Positions 34,879 to 45,802 of a stretch of 64,000 nucleotides of DNA are shown piece by piece; positions within the stretch are counted from its first letter, which is position 1, and each line of letters opens with the position of its first letter. Position numbers and translations under genes: made by a program. The stretch is from Tuctoria greenei (lineage: Eukaryota > Streptophyta > Magnoliopsida > Poales > Poaceae). Below the pieces are notes generated by a model. It had not been told where the DNA came from. It did not search any database and was given only the letters and a program-made list of their open reading frames with translations. Location of the stretch: positions 92,012,942 through 92,076,941 of the forward strand of contig JAYESD010000004.1 in assembly GCA_036927565.1 (NCBI GenBank). Reading direction: 5' to 3'.

Positions 34879-35439
34879 CGCACGGTCCCGTAGGTTTTTC
34901 CACGAAGTCCAGAGCAGCCGCCGCCTGGAGAAACCCAGCCGCCGGTACAGAGGGAAAAGGGCACCAGGAGCTCTGCGCCAGGGAAGAAAAAGAAGAAAAA
35001 GAAGGGGAAGAAGAGGGAGAAAAAGAGGAGGGCACCACCGTTCGCCGGAGATCGTCGCCGACATCGCGCCGCCATCGTCGTGCCGCCGAAGGACTGCTGC
35101 ACCACCTATTTCGTCTTCGCGTGGCATTTATTCCGCGACCGTCACGCCGTCAGATCTACGGTAGGGTCCGTTCCCGATGCGAATTTTTGCGATCACATTG
35201 AATCTAATAGGCGTAAATTAATTTTAGTCGCACCATAAATTTTATTTCAGCAGCATTAATCCACCCTAAAACCCCCGTAAACCCATATGAACACGTATGA
35301 ACTAGTCACATCTAATTATTAAACGATCGTAGTAAATTAATTATTAAATTGTGCATGCATGCATGTCATTGCATGTTGATTATTTTGTGTGCATTATGTT
35401 GAATTGTATATGTTTTCTTGTATGTATGATCACGCGTAG

Positions 35440-35523
35440 AGGAACGTGCTCAAGAGGTTGCATACGAGGATTTCCAAACCCAAGACTTTGAAGCGCTTGA
35501 GCAATCCCATCCGCCGGAGCAAG
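35440..35523 (+). other. Possible noncoding leader exon within the LTR
   Basis: This 84-bp block is preceded by a T-rich tract and AG (35438-35439) and followed by AAG|GCAAGT, a good GC-AG type splice donor. An upstream donor ACG|GTAGGG lies at 35161. With the acceptors placed right before the ATGs at 37296 and 38460, it could be spliced to either ORF. This is inferred from signals only. Confidence 0.35.
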
Positions 35524-36893
35524 GCAAGTGTCCTTGAAGCATATTGATCCTATTTTAAATTAAATGTTTTGTTTGCGAACTTGCATGCTTGTGTCAAATT
35601 GATGGGAACCCTATGGTAGGAAGTTTACTAGTTTTGTTTGACCACCCATGTCACCTGGAATTATGGTAGAGAGTCGGGAAGGGTTTTTACCTTATCGCTT
35701 CGCTTAATTAATTGGGATGGTAAACAACACTACACATTTAATTATGCATCAATGATATTCTGGTTAATGTGAACTGGTCAATACGATGGGTGATCTAAGC
35801 AAGCATGGTTATGTGGATGGGTTGGTCGTTATGGTGGTTTGCTTGCCTTAGATCTAAGGACCGGTTCATGCGAGAATATGCCAGGTCAACAGTGCCACCA
35901 CAAGGCCAAGTATGCGTGCGGCGTAGCTGAATAATTAGGAGCGCTGCTAGTATTGTATGGACCATTGGATGGCGCGGGGAATGGGTGTCGAGGAGGACTG
36001 CCCTGGGATCCGCATGGCACACGAGGGGACCCGTGGGTGGGAGAATAGAGGTTCAAGCCTGCCGGTGAAACCTTAGTGGGGCCGTACATACTAGTAGTCC
36101 CTTTTGAAAGGCTATTTTGTGATCTCTTGGCCACACACCTACGGAAGTGTGAGATGGCATAATGGAGGTTTCTTAGTCATCGAAAGGTGATAAAATCACA
36201 AACATGTGGGTAAAGTGGTACAACCTCTGCAGAGTGTTAAAAACTATCATGATAGCCGTGCTCCCGGTTATGAGCGCCTGGATGACCTACATGATTAGAG
36301 TTGGAAATTGGGATTTGGGATGGTTATGGTTTGGTGATGGTTGTGGTCATGGTTATGGAATTGAGTTATGGTAATTGGACATGGATAATGGTAATGTTGG
36401 TAATAATTGGATATTGTTTATACTTTGTTAATATGATGGGATTTATTTCACATAGACATAGTATAATGCTTTTCAAATGTTTTACTGTACCTTTCAGCAC
36501 TTAGCCATTATTATTGTCGTCATTTGAATTAGCCACATGTCATACTTTCCACACTTGCTGAGTACGACATGTACTCACCCTTGCAATTCCCCCCCCCAAC
36601 AGCTACTGGAGACAATTGGGAGTACCCTGAGGATCACGTGGAGTACTAGGTTGCGTACCGCCGTCAATTGCCTGTGGATTGGAGTCGTATTGCTTAGTTT
36701 ATTTTCCGCTGCAATTATTTAGAGTTTTATTATTGGTGAACTATTGGATTATTGTAATAAAGTACTTATTTATTAGTTAAGACGTGGTTAAATTCTGTTT
36801 ATCATTTGTGAATCATTCGTGTATGTGTGTTGAACATCCTGGGCACACATATGCGTTACGCTTGGTTCATATTCGGAACCGGGTGTCACAAAT

Positions 36894-36906
36894 TGGTATC
36901 AGAGCC
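36894..36906 (+). other. Primer-binding site (initiator Met tRNA type)
   Basis: TGGTATCAGAGCC begins three bases after the 5' LTR. Confidence 0.9.
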
Positions 36907-37295
36907 GCGTTGACCGTAGGACGCAAGCCTAGGTAGAATGGACACTCTAGAGCACTTAGGAACACTCTTCTAATATGCTATTTTCGAAAATTTTGCTGCT
37001 GTTTTGTTTCCTTTATTTTCGGCCGCAAAAAGTATTGATCGCTGCTGCGTTTTTGATAAAAATTTTCAGAAGTGAGCAATATTAAGTGCTGCTGTTTTGC
37101 TGTATAAATTTTCGCGAAAACGGTGTGTTTTACTGCTATTATGTGTGGGTAAAATTATTGTGTTGGTTGCTGTAATTTTTCTCTTTATTTTTCGTTCTTT
37201 TGGAACCGCTGCACCGCTCTTTGTCCGCCGTTTAGCTGCTGAAATTTTCAGATTTGTTTTTCATTATTTTTCTAATGTATTCTCGTTTCTTGTAG

Positions 37296-38150
37296 ATGGC
37301 CCGCACCAAGACAACCCCCCGTAAGTCGACCGGTGGACTCGTGCCCCCGCGTAGGTTGGCTAGTCGCTCTCCGGCCGTCGACCCCCGTCACCCGGTGGTG
37401 ATCCGTTCTGACGGCAGAGCCGCAGGACAGCTGCGACACCGTCTCCGTGCCCTACTCCGTGAGGCTGGCTACCGCCACCACAGTCTCTTGCTCTCCTACC
37501 ACACCACTGGAGTGCAGCGCCCCGGCAGGAAGGAGTGGAGCTGCAAAATTTATATCTACTACGGTGACGAGTTGGTGAAGACCCACAGCAGTCCCGCTTG
37601 GAGGAGCTCCCGCCGATCTGCAGAGCAGGATGCTAGCTGGGAAGCAGCCACTTTCTGGAGCCACGCCCGCCGTTTCCGTCTGGAGGACACGGTTCACGCC
37701 TTCGTCCCGCAGCGTCCTAGTGGCACTGCGCGCTTCGTCTCCAGACACGTGGAGGGACCCCTGGACCTCCCGCAGTCTCGTCAGACTGTTGGCGACGTGA
37801 CCCAGCTGAGTGCCCGACTTCAGAGGGCGCAGCAGGAGATCCAGGATGGGCGTGACCTCGCCCAGCGTCACGAGGCGATAATCAGGAGGTATCGTCGGAT
37901 CACAGACGAGGACCCGGACGACTACGCGTCCGACACCCCGATATGGACCCCGGACTCTCCAGACCGTCGCAACGGTCAGCGTGAGTCATCCTCTGAGGAG
38001 TCCTCTGACGAGGAACCTTCCAGTGTGGCGTCTACCGCACCACCGCCGCCTGCTGCCTCACCACCCCAGGACCCACAGGACCCCGAGGACCCCGACGACG
38101 ACGACGACGACGACGAGGACCCGGATGAGTTCCCGCTCGACGACGAGTAG
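37296..38150 (+). CDS. Extra ORF with a histone H3 tail-like N-terminus and acidic C-terminal tail
   Basis: An intact 284-codon ORF lies between the 5' LTR and gag. An in-frame TAG at 37293-37295 immediately precedes the ATG, so this start is fixed in the unspliced transcript. The same AG closes a T-rich tract and could be a splice acceptor. Residues 1-14, MARTKTTPRKSTGG, match the H3 tail at 12 of 14 positions (changes Q5T and A7P in H3 numbering). P16, L20 and A21 of H3 also align, then similarity ends. K4 with its free-N-terminus context, R8-K9-S10, T3, T6 and T11 are kept; K14, K18, K23 and K27 are not. The middle (about 35-150) is basic, with a helix-strand-helix look (LRHRLRALLREAGY, WSCKIYIYY, EQDASWEAATFWSHARR) vaguely like a dsRNA-binding fold. 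From about 150 to 200 a coiled-coil-like part follows (VGDVTQLSARLQRAQQEI). Then come a Ser/Glu stretch (about 225-241), a Pro-rich part and an Asp/Glu tail (about 255-284). No histone fold. I know no name for it; function unknown. Confidence 0.8.
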   Translation: MARTKTTPRKSTGGLVPPRRLASRSPAVDPRHPVVIRSDGRAAGQLRHRLRALLREAGYRHHSLLLSYHTTGVQRPGRKEWSCKIYIYYGDELVKTHSSPAWRSSRRSAEQDASWEAATFWSHARRFRLEDTVHAFVPQRPSGTARFVSRHVEGPLDLPQSRQTVGDVTQLSARLQRAQQEIQDGRDLAQRHEAIIRRYRRITDEDPDDYASDTPIWTPDSPDRRNGQRESSSEESSDEEPSSVASTAPPPPAASPPQDPQDPEDPDDDDDDDEDPDEFPLDDE

Positions 38151-38459
38151 TCCTCGACCTATGCCACGACTCAAGGATAGGCACACCCCCATTAGTAAAT
38201 AAGAGCGATGTAGATATACTTGTGTGGCCTTGAGTTGTATTACTTCTTTTAGGATCTTTGTAAATTCTGTTTGGTGCTTGTTTGAGTGCTTGTGTGCTTA
38301 GTAGAGAGTTGTGGGATGCTTCGGCAATTGTCCACATCCTCATAATATAGGTCTATATAAATAAAGGATTATTTAGTGTCACATACCTTGATGCATATAG
38401 TTGGGACGTTTCCTTCCAAATTCTAAATCCTTCTATCCCCACCTTTCTTTCGCCAACAG

Positions 38460-41400
38460 ATGGTGAGAACTCGTAACCAGAGGGATGCCAACGATGAGGA
38501 GGAGCGCAATGAAGTACCTCAGAACAACCAGGGACATGCTCATGGAGCTATCAACATTGAACAACTATTAGCTATGCAGAACCAGCTCATGCAGACCATG
38601 ATACAGACCATGGGACAGCTGCAAGCTGGCAACAACAATCAGCCCCACCTGCCTCCACCGCCACCCCCGCAACATCACAACCGTTTGGGAGAGTTCATGA
38701 GGACCAGACCGCCTACCTTTGCACAAGCCACAAACCCAATGGAAGCTGATGATTGGCTGAAGTCTGTTGAGAAGAAACTTGCTATTGTCCAGGGCACTGA
38801 CAGGGAGAAGGTTCTCTTTGCATCACATCAACTAGTTGGAGCAGCCGCTGACTGGTGGGAAGCTCTTTGCAACGCTCATGATAATCAGGAGACAATCACT
38901 TGGGCTGAGTTTAAATAGAGTTTCCGTTCCCACTATGTACCTGAAGGAGTTATGATACTGAGGAGACAAGACTTTGAAAATCTCAGGCAAGGAAGGATGA
39001 GTGTGAGTGAGTATCTCAACAAATTCACTCAATTATCAAGATATGCTCCAGAAGACATCAAAACTGATAGTAGGAAGCAGTATCTATTTATGAGGGGTCT
39101 CAACAATGAAATTCAAGTCCAGTTACTCAATACTGATTATCCAAACTTCCAAAAGCTGGTTGACAAGGCTATTGTGGTTGAGAACAAGATTCGTGAGATG
39201 GAGCAGGACAACAAGAGGAAGATGTCACATCATGGACCGCAGCAAGGAAGCAATGTTCGCCCCCGCTATGCACCACCTACTGCACCACAATACAACCCCT
39301 CTGCTCCTACATACCGCACTGCTTATCCGCCCCGCCCAAATCAGCCACCGCAGCAACGCCCTGCCATGCAAGCGCCTCGCAATACTGTGCCACCTGCGAC
39401 GCGTCCTAATATGGCGGCAAATGCTCAAAACCAGATGCGCCCAAACTTTCCCAATGCTATGGGTGGTAAGACATGCTATGCGTGTGGAGAACCCGGACAC
39501 TTTGCAAGTCAATGCCCCAAGAGAAACAATGGACCTATGAACAATGCACCAAGGCCAAATCACCCGCGACCAAATGGAGGAGCACCACAAGGCAACCGTG
39601 GACAGCAGAATTTTGCTCGTGGTAATGTCAATCATATCTCTACTGAGGAAGCCCAGCAAGCTGATGACGTCGTGATTGGTATGTTTCTCGCCAACTCCAA
39701 CCCCGCGACTGTTTTATTTGATTCAGGAGCATCTCATTCATTCATCTCGTCAAAGTATGTTGCCAAGTACAATTTGCCTATATCTCATATGAAGCAAACT
39801 ATGCTAGTAAGTTCTCCTGGCGGAGAGATGAGGACAAATATAGTATGTCCGAAAGTAAGCATTAAAATAAGGGGGGTAGACTTTCTCGCAAACCTCATAG
39901 TATTGGACTCCCAAGGAATAGACATAATACTTGGAATGGACTGGTTGAGCAAGTATAAAGGAGTCATTCAATGCGCCGAGAGGATTGTGCAGTTGACAAG
40001 TGAACATGGTACACGCATTGAAGTTGAAGCAGCCCAACCTGCAAGAGGGAAAGCGATGCTGAATCACGTGGAAGAAGTGACATTGGAAAGCATTCCGATC
40101 GTTCGCGAGTACCCGGACGTGTTTCCAGATGAGTTGCCAGGTATGCCACCTGATCGTGACATAGAATTCGCCATTGAGTTGATACCCGGAACTGCACCTA
40201 TAGCTAAGAGGCCGTATAGGATGCCTCCTAAGGAATTAGCAGAGCTCAAGAAGCAAATTCAAGAGCAGCAAGAGAAGGGTTTTATACGCCCAAGTTCATC
40301 CCCGTGGGGAGCCCCAGTGCTCTTCGTAGATAAGAAGGATGGAACCCAGAGGATGTGTGTGGACTATAGGTCTCTCAATGAAGTGACAATTAAGAACAAG
40401 TACTCACTGCCCCGTATTGAGGATTTGTTCGACCAAATGAAGGGTGCCTATATCTTCTCCAAGATCGACTTGCGGTCAGGATACTTCCAAATGAAGATTA
40501 GACCATCAGACATACCCAAGACGGCATTTCGGACACGATATGGATCTTATGAGTACACCGTCATGTCATTTGGATTGACGAATGCGCCTGCGTACTTTAT
40601 GTATCTTATGAATAAGGTCTTCATGGAGTATCTGGATAAGTTCGTTGTAGTGTTCATCGATGATATTATGATCTACTCGAAGGACGAGAAGGAACATGAG
40701 GAACACTTGAGGCTTACGCTGCAGAAATTGAGGGAGCATCAATTGTATGCCAAGTTCAGTAAATGTCAATTTTGGTTACGGGAAGTTTCTTTCTTAGGCC
40801 ATATTATTTCCGGAGGAGGAGTATCAGTTGACCCAGGGAAGGTGAGAGATGTGCTTAAGTGGGAACCGCCACAGAATGTCAAGGAGATTCGGAGTTTCCT
40901 TGGAATGGCTGGATATTACCGCCGATTCATTAAGGACTTCTCCAAAATAGCCAAGCCTATGACCGAATTACTCATGAAAGGGAAGGCATTCCGATGGACT
41001 CAAGCTTGTCAGGATAGCTTTGAAGAGTTAAAGAAAAGATTGACAACCGCCCCAGTGTTAGTATTACCGGACGTGAGAAAGAGTTTTGATATATATTGTG
41101 ATGCATCAAGACAAGGATTAGGATGTGTGCTCATGCAAGAAGGCCAAGTGGTAGCTTATGCATCGAGGCAACTAAAGAAACATGAGTTGAATTATCCTAC
41201 ACACGACCTTGAACTCGCAGCCGTGGTACACGCCTTGAAGATATGGAGACACTATGTTTTTGGTCACCGATATGAGATTTATACGGACCACAAGAGTCTC
41301 AAGTACATATTTACGCAAACGGATCTGAATCTGAGGCAACGCCGATGGTTGGAGCTCATCAAGGATTATGACGTGGGAATCAACTATCACCCAGGGAAGG

Positions 41401-43085
41401 CCAACGTAGTGGCCGATGCTTTGAGCCGAAAGGGAGTAAGTCATCAACTTACAGTTCAAGAACTGCCACCCGAGTTATGTAAGGAGTTTGAACGGTTGAA
41501 CCTTGGATTCATAAATGAGATGGGAACGATGGAAGTCAACCCAACATTGGAGCAGGAAATACGGGAAGGACAGACGAAGGACAAGGAAATACAAGAAATC
41601 AAGGAAAGGACCCAAGAAGGAAAGGAATTCAGATTTGATGAGGACGAACAAGGTACCTTATGGCTTGGAAAGAGGATTGTGGTACCTAATGTCAGGCATA
41701 TTCGAGAAACAATATTGAAGGAGGCACATGACTCGCCTTACTCAATTCATCCTGGCTGTACGAAGATGTACAAGGACTTAAAGACATGTTATTGGTGGGC
41801 CAGCATGAGAAAGGACATAGCCGAATATGTTGCGCTTTGTGATGTGTGCCAACGAGTTAAAGCTGAACATCAAAGGCCAGCCGGATTGTTACAACCATTG
41901 AAAATCCCGGAGTGGAAGTGGGAAGAGATTGGTATGGACTTTATAGTTGGATTACCGCGAACTCAGTCTGGCTATGATTCAATATGGGTTATTGTGGATC
42001 GATTGACAAAATCAGCTCATTTCATTCCTGTCAAGACCACATATACCACCACAAAGCTAGCAGAATTGTATATGGAACATATTGTGTGCCGACACGGAGT
42101 ACCGAAGAAGATAGTCTCGGATAGAGGTTCTCAATTCACCTCCAGATTTTGGCAAAAATTGCATGAAGCAATGGGAACAAGGCTGAACTTTAGTTCGGCG
42201 TATCACCCTCAAACAGATGGACAAACCGAGAGGACCAATCAAATTTTGGAAGACATGTTGAGAGCATGTTCTTTAAAGCATAGGAAAAGTTGGGATAAAA
42301 GTTTGCCGTATGCTGAATTCTCGTACAACAATAGTTACCAAGCAAGTTTAAAAATGTCACCCTATGAAGCACTATACGGAAGGAAATGTAGGACTCCCTT
42401 GTTTTGGAATGAAACCGGAGAGAATCAAGTGTTTGGTCCCGACGTGTTACAAGAAGCTGAAAGGCAAGTCCAGATAATACGGGAAAACTTAAAGGCTGCC
42501 CAGTCTCGACAGAAAGGTTATGCTGATAATAGGCGAAGGAGTTTGACCTTTGAAGTTGGAGATTTTGTATACCTCAAAGTGTCACCTATCAGAGGTCAGC
42601 GACGGTTTAACGTCAAGGGAAAACTCGCACCACGTTACATCGGACCATTTAAGATTCTGGACAAGCGAGGAGAGGTAGCTTATCGACTTGAGCTGCCAAC
42701 GTATCTCTCCGATGTACACGACGTGTTTCACGTCTCTCAACTCAAGAAGTGTCTCAGGGTACCGGAAGAACAAGTGCCGATGGACGAGTTAGCACTTCAG
42801 GAGGATTTGTCCTATGCTGAACAACCTATCAAAATTTTGGATATGAAGGAAAGAGTCACGAGAAATAAGAGGATCCGTTGGTGCAAAGTGCAATGGAAAC
42901 ACCATACGGAAGCCGAAGCTACATGGGAACGTGAAGAAGACCTGAAGGCAGAATTCCCTCATCTTTTCTCCACGCTGTCGAATCTCGAGGGCGAGATTCA
43001 CTTTAAGGGGGGTAGGTTTGTAACACCCTCAATTTTCGCATCATGCATTGCATACATGGTCATACATTATACACTAGTAGAATAA
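38460..43085 (+). CDS. Gag-pol polyprotein of the Tekay-like chromovirus (one TAG in gag)
   Basis: ATG at 38460 directly follows CAACAG, a possible splice acceptor. The frame runs to 43085 with a single TAG at 38916-38918 in gag, after which 1377 further codons are open. Counting from the methionine at 38952: the CCHC knuckle CYACGEPGHFASQC at about 175-188, protease D-S-G-A-S at 257, reverse transcriptase with F-I-D-D at 568-571, RNase H with first Asp at 717 (YCDASRQGLG). The integrase has a His/Cys region (IHPGC, CDVC) and the catalytic triad D996, D1057, E1093. A chromodomain-like region follows at about 1289-1340 (WCKVQWKHHTEAEATWEREEDL). All catalytic residues are present. The stop lies 66 bp inside the 3' LTR. 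If the TAG is read through or is a recent C-to-T change, this copy is close to functional. Confidence 0.92.
43003..43018 (+). other. Polypurine tract of the Tekay-like element
   Basis: TTAAGGGGGGTAGGTT lies just upstream of the TG at 43019. The gag-pol frame runs through it. Confidence 0.85.
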
Positions 43086-45797
43086 AAGAAAAATAATAAA
43101 ACATATGCATATACAAATGTATGTAGCGAAAGAGAGAAATAGAAAACAATAATTATAGCCTAAAACTTGTAATAGGGAATAAGTATTAAAATAATAATAA
43201 AAATGTATATAAATATATATATAGGAATAATATATATAACAATATAAAAATAGAAAAAAAATATTAATAATATATGTTATAAAAATAATAAATAAATAAT
43301 AAATATACAATATGAATAAAGTATATATATAAAAAAAGAGTAAAAAAAATAAATAAAATAAATAATAAAATAAAATATAATTAATAAAATATATATATTA
43401 ATAATAGTAGTATAAAAGAAATAAAAAAATAATAAAAAAAAGGGGCAACCAGCCGGCCAGGCCAAGCGGCCCAGCCGGCCGGGCCACCCCGCGGCCCCCC
43501 GCGCGCCCGAGGAAGCGCGCTCCCTCCCACACCCGGCCGCCGTACGGGCGAGCCGCCTGGGCCCCGCCCCGACCGACGCTCCCGCCCCGGGGCGACGCGC
43601 GCCCGCGCGCGCGTGCGGTCACGCGCCCCGCCTCCGTATCGCACCCGCCCCCGCGCTCCCGGTCCCACGCCACCGACGCGGCTTACGCCGTACGCGATCC
43701 CGCCTCCTCTCCCTATTCCCGCGCCGGAACTCACGGAACCGACCGGGACTCCCGATCGCTCCCGCCCCCACCTATATAAACGCACGGTCCTGTAGGTTTT
43801 TCCACGAAGTCCAGAGCAGCCGCCGCCTGGAGAAACCCAGCCGCCGGTACAGAGGGAAAAGGGCACCAGGAGCTCTGCGCCGGGGAAGAAAAAGAAGAAA
43901 AAGAAGGGGAAGAAGAGGGAGAAAAAGAGGAGGGCACCACCGTTCGCCGGAGATCGTCGCCGACATCGCGCCATCATCGTCGTGCCGCCGAAGGACTGCT
44001 GCACCACCTATTTCGTCTTCGCGTCGCATTTATTCCGCGACCGTCACGCCGTCAGATCTACGGTAGGGTCCGTTCCCGATGCGAATTTTTGCGATCACAT
44101 TGAATCTAATAGGCGTAAATTAATTTTAGTCGCACCATAAATTTTATTTCAGCAGCATTAATCCACCCTAAAACCCCCGTAAACCCATATGAACACGTAT
44201 GAACTAGTCACATCTAATTATTAAACGACCGTAGTAAATTAATTATTAAATTGTGCATGCATGCATGTCATTGCATGTTGATTATTTTGTGTGCATTATG
44301 TTGAATTGTATATGTTTTCTTGTATGTATGATCACGCGTAGAGGAACGTGCTCAAGAGGTTGCATACGAGGATTTCCAAACCCAAGACTTTGAAGCGTTT
44401 GAGCAATCCCATCCGCCGGAGCAAGGCAAGTGTCCTTGAAGCATATTGATCCTATTTTAAATTAAATGTTTTGTTTGCGAACTTGCATGCTTGTGTCAAA
44501 TTGATGGGAACCCTATGGTAGGAAGTTTACTAGTTTTGTTTGACCACCCTTGTCACCTGGAATTATGGTAGAGAGTCGGGAAGGGTTTTTACCTTATCGC
44601 TTCGCTTAATTAATTGGGATGGTAAACAACACTACACATTTAATTATGCATCAATGATATTCTGGTTAATGTGAACTGGTCAATACGATAGGTGATCTAA
44701 GCAAGCATGGTTATGTGGATGGGTTGGTCGTTATGGTGGTTTGCTTGCCTTAGATCTAAGGACCGGTTCATGCGAGAATATGCCAGGTCAACAGTGCCAC
44801 CACAAGGCCAAGTATGGGTGCGGCGTAGCTGAATAATTAGGAGCGCTGCTAGTATTGTATGGACCATTGGATGGCGCGGGGAATGGGAGTCGAGGAGGAC
44901 TGCCCTGGGATCCGCATGGCACACGAGGGGACCCGTGGGTGGGAGAATAGAGGTTCAAGCCTGCCGGTGAAACCTTAGTGGGGCCGTACATACTAGTAGT
45001 CCCTTTTGAAAGGCTATTTTGTGATCTCTTGGCCACACACCTACGGAAGTGTGAGATGGCATAATGGAGGTTTCTTAGTCATCGAAAGGTGATAAAATCA
45101 CAAACATGTGGGTAAAGTGGTACAACCTCTGCAGAGTGTTAAAAACTATCATGATAGCCGTGCTCCCGGTTATGAGCGCCTGGATGACCTACATGATTAG
45201 AGTTGGAAATTGGGATTTGGGATGGTTATGGTTTGGTGATGGTTGTGGTCATGGTTATGGAATTGAGTTATGGTAATTGGACATGGATAATGGTAATGTT
45301 GGTAATAATTGGATATTGTTTATACTTTGTTAATATGATGGGATTTATTTCACATAGACATAGTATAATGCTTTTCAAATGTTTTACTGTACCTTTCAGC
45401 ACTTAGCCATTATTATTGTCGTCATTTGAATTAGCCACATGTCATACTTTCCACACTTGCTGAGTACGACATGTACTCACCCTTGCAATTCCCCCCCCCC
45501 CCCCAACAGCTACTGGAGACAATTGGGAGTACCCTGAGGATCACGTGGAGTACTAGGTTGCGTACCGCTGTCAATTGCCTGTGGATTGGAGTCGTATTGC
45601 TTAGTTTATTTTCCGCTGCAATTATTTAGAGTTTTATTATTGGTGAACTATTGGATTATTGTAATAAAGTACTTATTTATTAGTTAAGACGTGGTTAAAT
45701 TCTGTTTATCATTTGTGAATCATTCGTGTATGTGTGTTGAACATCCTGGGCACACATATGCGTTACGCTTGGTTCATATTCGGAACCGGGTGTCACA
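43019..45797 (+). repeat. 3' LTR of the Tekay-like element
   Basis: 2779 bp, nearly identical to the 5' LTR. Visible differences include a 2-base indel and several transitions in the GC-rich part, A-run lengths in the AT-rich part, and a C-run longer in this copy (near 45490) than at 36590. Confidence 0.93.
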
Positions 45798-45802
45798 GTA
45801 AC
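45798..45802. repeat. Right target duplication GTAAC
   Basis: Identical to 34105-34109. Confidence 0.92.

Larger units (their letters stand above)
34110..36890 (+). repeat. 5' LTR of the Tekay-like element
   Basis: 2781 bp, TGTAACACCC...GGGTGTCACA. Three parts are seen: an extremely AT-rich segment (about 34180-34545), a very GC- and CpG-rich promoter segment (about 34545-35160) with a TATA box, and a mixed R/U5 part. Minus-strand ORFs over the GC-rich part are composition artefacts repeated in both LTRs. Confidence 0.93.
34110..45797 (+). mobile_element. Tekay/Del-like chromovirus (Ty3/gypsy), complete and young, with an extra H3-tail-like ORF
   Basis: The element is 11.7 kb with LTRs at 34110-36890 and 43019-45797, perfect GTAAC duplications, an initiator-Met primer site, an extra ORF at 37296-38150, gag-pol at 38460-43085 and a polypurine tract at 43003-43018. 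The two LTRs differ by roughly 20 substitutions plus small indels by eye, about 99.3 percent identical. Pol order (protease, RT, RNase H, integrase) and the chromodomain-like C-terminus place it among plant chromoviruses. The long LTR and gag sequence fit the Tekay/Del branch. One TAG in gag is the only evident coding defect. Confidence 0.93.

Noticed and set aside
34473..35105. Long minus-strand ORF (about 210 codons) in the LTR, repeated at 43381-44007
   Set aside because: It spans the GC-rich, CpG-dense promoter and the AT-rich tract, is Arg/Gly-rich by composition, matches nothing, and recurs only because both LTRs are the same sequence.
37296..38150. A host histone H3 gene
   Set aside because: Similarity stops after about residue 27. 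There is no histone fold, and the ORF sits between LTR and gag of a retrotransposon.
39225..39659. 144-codon minus-strand ORF and other frames over gag-pol (39106-39540, 41172-41459)
   Set aside because: Shadows of the gag-pol frame, which is supported by ordered domains.
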